From positions 682,001-746,000 of the forward strand of contig NZ_PQDH01000001.1 of assembly GCF_002964605.1 (NCBI RefSeq): a stretch of DNA of 64,000 nucleotides, in the 5' to 3' direction. Below are positions 60,157-64,000 of the stretch, piece after piece (positions within the stretch are counted from its first letter, which is position 1; every line of letters begins with the position of its first letter). Source of the DNA: Vallitalea okinawensis. Its GTDB lineage: Bacteria > Bacillota > Clostridia > Lachnospirales > PQDH01. The notes beneath the pieces are model-generated. The model was not told where the DNA came from and ran no database searches. It was given only the letters and a program-made list of their open reading frames with translations. Made by a program: the position numbers and the translations under genes.

Positions 60157-62346
60157 TTATTTCATTGTTAACGACGGATAACTGACATCAGTATTCTTAC
60201 CCCAACTCTTATTCGGTTGATGGCTCATCTCAAATCTTAACTCTCCCCCAGAAATAATATCTTTATGAGTGATCCAAGGTTGTTCAAGTACTTCCCCATT
60301 TAGTCTGACAGATTTAATATAACAATTATCCGGATGATAGTTATCTGCTATTATTTTAAATTCCTTTCCAGAATGGTATTGATCATCTAATTGAATCGTT
60401 ATTTCTTTAAACAAAGGACCATTCAAAATATAATGACTATCACCAGGGCATAGTGGATGAAATCCCATTGCGGCAAAGACATACCATGCCGACATCTGCC
60501 CTACATCTTCATTACCAATAATCCCTTCTGGTCCCGTACCATATGCATGATCCACGATAAAACGAGTCCATTGTTGAGTAAGCCATGGGCGCCCAGCTGC
60601 CGCAAACATAAAGGGGATCGTATGAACTGGTTCATTAGAGTGGTTATAATAGTCATTCCACTTCATATGTTTAGGCGTTTTTTCGAATAACTCAATGAGT
60701 TCATCATAAAAATGTTCTTCACCCATAAGCTGCTTTAAGCCTTCTACATCATGAGGAACAAACCACTCTTGCTGGAACGGGTTTGATTCAACACACCCTT
60801 GTCCATAACTTGTTTTACCTTCCCAAGGAATGAAGTTACCTTCATGATCTTTTGCTCTCATACACCCCACGCTTGGATCATAAATCTTTCTATAATTTTC
60901 AGCCATCTTGATCAATATTTTGTAGTCTTCTTCTTTCCCTAAAGCTTTTGCAAGTTGTGCTAGACACCAATCAGCATAACAGTTTTCTAAGGTGCAAGAT
61001 AACTCATTGGGTACCCACCCCAGTCTTAAATAATCAGCTGCACCATCTCGATTTGTCTCCTTCCCTAAAGCTGTTTGTCGACATGCAAGATAAGCTGCTT
61101 CAACATCATAATCCCTGATACCTTTCAAATAAGCATCTGTTATTACTGAGATGGCTGGATCCCCAACCATACACCCACTATAGGAATTCATTATTTCCCA
61201 TTTAGGTAGATACCCTTTCCCACTCAATTGAGCAAGCTGTATAAATGAGTTAATTTCATCGTTAACAAGCTGTGGGTTGAGTATCGTCTGTAACGGAAAC
61301 TGACTTCTGAATACATCCCACCCACTAAAAACAGTTCTGTATACGAAATTACTTGTAGTATGTATTTTGCCATCTGCTCCAACGTACCTACCGTCACTAT
61401 CTGATGCCATCCGAGGATCAATCATTGTATGGTATAGTGATGTAAAAAAAGCTTCTTTTTGCACCTCTGTACCACCAGAAATCTTAATCCCTCCCAAAGC
61501 TTCATCCCAAAGCTTCCTGTTGTCCATGTAAACTCTTTCGAAGTCCCAATGAGGTATGTCGCTCTCTAAATTCTTTTTTGCACCTTGAATATCCACAAAA
61601 GAAATCCCCACTTTAACAAGAAGTGTACGGCATGTGAAATCAGCCTGAAAAAAGAGTTGCTCACCTTCTATCAATGTTTGATTTGGTAGCGTTTTTTTAC
61701 CATCAATGAATTTGTAGTTATCAAAAGGCTCTGAGAATTCTGCATAAAAATGCATTTTATAACTAACTTTACCTGCCCCTTTTCCCCACCCCCCTGAGCT
61801 GGATGGACAATCCATCCATCCTTCTAAAGTATTCTTTCCAGTAATTTTAATCAATTGTTTGGCTGAGTGTCCACCTATACGTCTCGATAAGTCTATAACT
61901 ACTCCAGGCTTTTTGGAACCATTAAATGAAAATCGCATCATGCCAGCTCTTCGAGCAGTGGTTAGCTCCGTCATGACATGATAGCGGTCAAGAAGGACAC
62001 GATAGTAGCCAATTGATGCATCTTCTGTCTTATGATCGAATACTGAAGCTACTTCTGTTGGAAGAAATCCAGGTGTTCCTTCTATCGGCATTATTCTAAA
62101 ATTTCCAAACTCCCCGTACCAACCAACACCTGTCATACGGGCTAAACTAAAACCTAGAATTTCGTTATCGTAATAATTATAACCTGATGTGTGATCTGAT
62201 TTATCTGTAGTATCTGGACTTAACTGAACTAGTCCAAAAGGTGTAGTTGAACCAGGAAAAGTTTTACCTACGGAGTCACGATCACCATCTTCCAATACTG
62301 TGGTACATCCAATTATAGGATTAATGTAGTCAATGGATAATTTCAC
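60157..62346 (-). CDS. GH92 alpha-mannosidase
   Basis: The 729-aa protein matches GH92 exo-alpha-mannosidases: TFPGSTTPFGLVQLSPDT, GYNYYDNEILGFSLARMTGVG, TVFSGWDVFRSQFPLQTILNP and GNEDVGQMSAWYVFAAMGFHPLCPG, the last carrying the conserved Glu-Asp and Trp region. GH92 enzymes need calcium and remove alpha-1,2/1,3/1,6-mannose. There is no signal peptide, so it may act on imported glycans. The start is GTG with GAGGGG 7 nt upstream. It stands alone; the GH130 gene is 23 kb away. Confidence 0.9.
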   Translation of the reverse strand: MKLSIDYINPIIGCTTVLEDGDRDSVGKTFPGSTTPFGLVQLSPDTTDKSDHTSGYNYYDNEILGFSLARMTGVGWYGEFGNFRIMPIEGTPGFLPTEVASVFDHKTEDASIGYYRVLLDRYHVMTELTTARRAGMMRFSFNGSKKPGVVIDLSRRIGGHSAKQLIKITGKNTLEGWMDCPSSSGGWGKGAGKVSYKMHFYAEFSEPFDNYKFIDGKKTLPNQTLIEGEQLFFQADFTCRTLLVKVGISFVDIQGAKKNLESDIPHWDFERVYMDNRKLWDEALGGIKISGGTEVQKEAFFTSLYHTMIDPRMASDSDGRYVGADGKIHTTSNFVYRTVFSGWDVFRSQFPLQTILNPQLVNDEINSFIQLAQLSGKGYLPKWEIMNSYSGCMVGDPAISVITDAYLKGIRDYDVEAAYLACRQTALGKETNRDGAADYLRLGWVPNELSCTLENCYADWCLAQLAKALGKEEDYKILIKMAENYRKIYDPSVGCMRAKDHEGNFIPWEGKTSYGQGCVESNPFQQEWFVPHDVEGLKQLMGEEHFYDELIELFEKTPKHMKWNDYYNHSNEPVHTIPFMFAAAGRPWLTQQWTRFIVDHAYGTGPEGIIGNEDVGQMSAWYVFAAMGFHPLCPGDSHYILNGPLFKEITIQLDDQYHSGKEFKIIADNYHPDNCYIKSVRLNGEVLEQPWITHKDIISGGELRFEMSHQPNKSWGKNTDVSYPSLTMK

Positions 62347-62498
62347 TTTTATACCCCTCTTTCACTATTAATAGCAATCTTTATTGCTTTTATGTGCATT
62401 AATATGTTTTTATGTGTTATATTCAATATTATACACTTATATACACATATAATCAATTATTAAATTTCTTAAAGAGTGGCTAAACTATTTCAATACTA
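62347..62498. other. Intergenic region upstream of the GH92 gene
   Basis: Very AT-rich with several near-repeats of ATGTGTT/TATACACA (for example 62442-62451) that could be regulator half-sites. No promoter or gene is certain. Confidence 0.3.
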
Positions 62499-62540
62499 TA
62501 AGAGGCATCGAAACTTTAAATATAGTCCCGATGCCTCTTA
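62499..62540 (-). terminator. Hairpin after the HPr gene
   Basis: A perfect 12-bp stem (TAAGAGGCATCG / CGATGCCTCTTA) has an 18-nt loop; no T-tract follows on the minus strand. Confidence 0.55.
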
Positions 62541-62582
62541 TTACATATAAATACTTCTATACTTTATATTAAGTGTGTAAAT

Positions 62583-62834
62583 TTATGCTTTCATAAAGAC
62601 TCTAATTGCCTTCATTGCTTCTTGTTCATCTTCTCCATCTGTTGTAATATTGACCGAATCTCCTTTAACTGCACCTAAACTCAAAATGCCAAGTATACTT
62701 TTGGGATCTACTTTTGTCTCATTTTTTTCTAAAGTTACTTTTGACTTAAATTTTTGGCAAACCTTTGTGAGTTCAGACGCTGGTCTTGCATGTAGCCCTT
62801 CTGCAAAGGGAATGATTAATGTCTCCGTCAACAC
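62583..62834 (-). CDS. HPr family phosphocarrier protein
   Basis: The 83-aa protein has the HPr active site GLHARPAS (His 15) and the HPr kinase site with Ser about 46 (PKSILGILSLG). It transfers phosphate from enzyme I to sugar-specific EII proteins. It follows the fructose-type EII gene by 22 bp and so is probably dedicated to, or co-expressed with, that system. AAGGAGG precedes the ATG. Confidence 0.9.
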   Translation of the reverse strand: MLTETLIIPFAEGLHARPASELTKVCQKFKSKVTLEKNETKVDPKSILGILSLGAVKGDSVNITTDGEDEQEAMKAIRVFMKA

Positions 62835-62856
62835 TTGAATACCTCCTTGCTATAGT

Positions 62857-63999
62857 TTATGCTGTTTTCTTTAATGCTCCAACTGTTAAAGCTGTTACTA
62901 CAGTACCTACTGCAATTGCAATGATATAACCTAATAAATTTTCAATTGCAAAGAATACAAAGATTCCACCGTGTGGAACTGATAAAGTTGCTTCAAATAA
63001 CATGGATAATGCACCAGTTACTGCAGATCCTAACATGATTGATGGAATAACGCGTACTGGATCTGCTGCCGCAAAAGGAATGGCGCCTTCAGTAATGAAA
63101 CTTGCTCCTAATACCCAAGCTGCTTTACCAGCCTCTTTTTCAGCATTAGAAAATTTATTCTTAAATAATACAGTTGCTAAAGCTAATCCTAATGGTGGTA
63201 CCATACCAGCTGCCATAACAGCTGCCATGGTCATTGAACCAGCCCCTGCAACCAATGTTCCAGTACCAAATGCATAGGCCGCTTTATTAACTGGTCCACC
63301 CATATCAAAAGCCATCATAAGACCAATGACCAACCCTAAAACAACTGCATTTGCACCGGATAATCCCGTTAAGAAATTATTCATGGCTGCATTGATTGCG
63401 GCTACAGGTGAGCCTACAACATAGAACAAGATTAAGCCAACTGATAATGAACCAAGTACAGGAATAATAAGCACAGGCATAATGCCTTGTAAAGACCTTG
63501 GTAGTTTAATATACTTCTTAATGAGCTTAACAATATAACCTGCTAAGAAACCGGCAACAATACCACCTAGGAAACCGGCATTCAATTGTCCAGCAATCAT
63601 ACCACCAATCATACCAGGTGCTAGACCTGGTCTGTCAGCAATAGAGTAAGCTATATAACCTGCTAAAATCGGTACCATTAAACCAAATGCACCTGCTCCA
63701 CCACCAATTCCCATCAAATAAGCAGCAAGGGTACCTTCTTGTTGAAATGCATCATAACCAAATAAGAAACTAAGTGCAATTGCAATACCACCTGCAACGA
63801 CAAAAGGAATCATAAAGGATACGCCATTTAATAAGTGTTTATACGCTCCTTTTCTTTGACCTCTGCGTTCTTCTTTTATTCTAGACACTTCATCAACCAA
63901 ATCTTCTCCACCGTATACTGGAGCTTTTAATGCTTCATCGATAAGTTTACCAGTGTCTTTAATAGCTTCACTTACAGCAACACTTAATACTTTTTTTCC
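62857..63999 (-). CDS. Fructose-family PTS EIIBC component, 5' truncated by window edge
   Basis: The frame stays open to the window edge, so the N-terminus is missing. The visible ~380 residues hold the end of an EIIB domain or linker (VAVSEAIKDTGKLIDEALKAPVYGGED) and a full EIIC domain with about ten helices (GVSFMIPFVVAGGIAIALSFLFG; MGGPVNKAAYAFGTGTLVAG; ITEGAIPFAAADPVRVIPS, which is the sugar-binding GAIPFA motif of fructose EIIC). A TTG at 63900 is internal and not the start. It imports and phosphorylates fructose or a mannose-like sugar. Confidence 0.88.
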   Translation of the reverse strand, partial: GKKVLSVAVSEAIKDTGKLIDEALKAPVYGGEDLVDEVSRIKEERRGQRKGAYKHLLNGVSFMIPFVVAGGIAIALSFLFGYDAFQQEGTLAAYLMGIGGGAGAFGLMVPILAGYIAYSIADRPGLAPGMIGGMIAGQLNAGFLGGIVAGFLAGYIVKLIKKYIKLPRSLQGIMPVLIIPVLGSLSVGLILFYVVGSPVAAINAAMNNFLTGLSGANAVVLGLVIGLMMAFDMGGPVNKAAYAFGTGTLVAGAGSMTMAAVMAAGMVPPLGLALATVLFKNKFSNAEKEAGKAAWVLGASFITEGAIPFAAADPVRVIPSIMLGSAVTGALSMLFEATLSVPHGGIFVFFAIENLLGYIIAIAVGTVVTALTVGALKKTA

Positions 64000-64000
64000 A

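Overview
The window looks like the chromosome of a low-GC, Gram-positive, spore-forming anaerobe of class Clostridia. The evidence is the mcsA-mcsB-clpC block, radA, an S-box (SAM-I) riboswitch before metNIQ, a CspB-like subtilase, CotA-type laccases, strong AGGAGG ribosome binding sites, and frequent TTG/GTG starts. I cannot name a genus from sequence alone; a Lachnospirales/Vallitalea-like organism would fit. No rRNA, tRNA, CRISPR array, transposase or prophage gene was seen.

Layout. 1-4.7 kb: tail of a YesM-type histidine kinase, a GNAT acetyltransferase, a GH36 alpha-galactosidase, radA. 4.7-12.2 kb: four tandem SIMPL (DUF541) paralogues and a small conserved protein sit between radA and clpC-mcsB-mcsA, a pair that is usually adjacent; no ctsR is next to mcsA. 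12.4-16.6 kb: an MFS exporter with a MarR regulator, a 52-aa coiled-coil gene, a Gly/Tyr/Cys-rich small protein, a CGGC-domain protein and a lipoprotein. 16.6-22.8 kb: a sugar operon (binding protein, two permeases, GH13 alpha-glucosidase, LacI regulator) with a clear promoter and two LacI/CRE-type operators. 22.8-36.9 kb: mixed accessory genes, including a DUF4153 membrane protein, a WYL regulator, a subtilase, a decayed T-box leader, an S66 peptidase, a Y-family polymerase with a LexA box, a TetR-SDR-SDR cluster and a GH130 enzyme. 37-43.5 kb: a MerR regulator, a fifth SIMPL gene, a GNAT, and a two-component system with two small cell-envelope genes. 43.5-49.9 kb: an arsenic set (arsR, arsC, thioredoxin-like protein, DUF318 permease) split by two opposite-strand laccases. 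50-64 kb: an acidic stalk protein, an LPG-synthase-like flippase, SAM riboswitch-metNIQ, sfsA, a D-2-hydroxyacid dehydrogenase, an MFS protein, a GGDEF protein, a GH92 mannosidase, and an HPr/fructose PTS pair running off the right edge.

How the genes work together. Several control circuits can be read directly. The same ArsR-type operator lies in both halves of the split ars set. The same 17-bp box precedes both transcription units of the Met-rich two-component cassette. Most notable is a promoter shape, AC-N16/17-CATANNNTA, which matches the mother-cell sigma factor SigK. It lies 22-54 bp upstream of two SIMPL genes and of the Gly/Tyr/Cys-rich protein gene. A version with one changed -10 base, or the exact form, precedes each laccase. 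I infer a set of late spore-surface genes spread over the window, in which signal-peptide-less SIMPL proteins would be a previously unrecognised spore-layer component.
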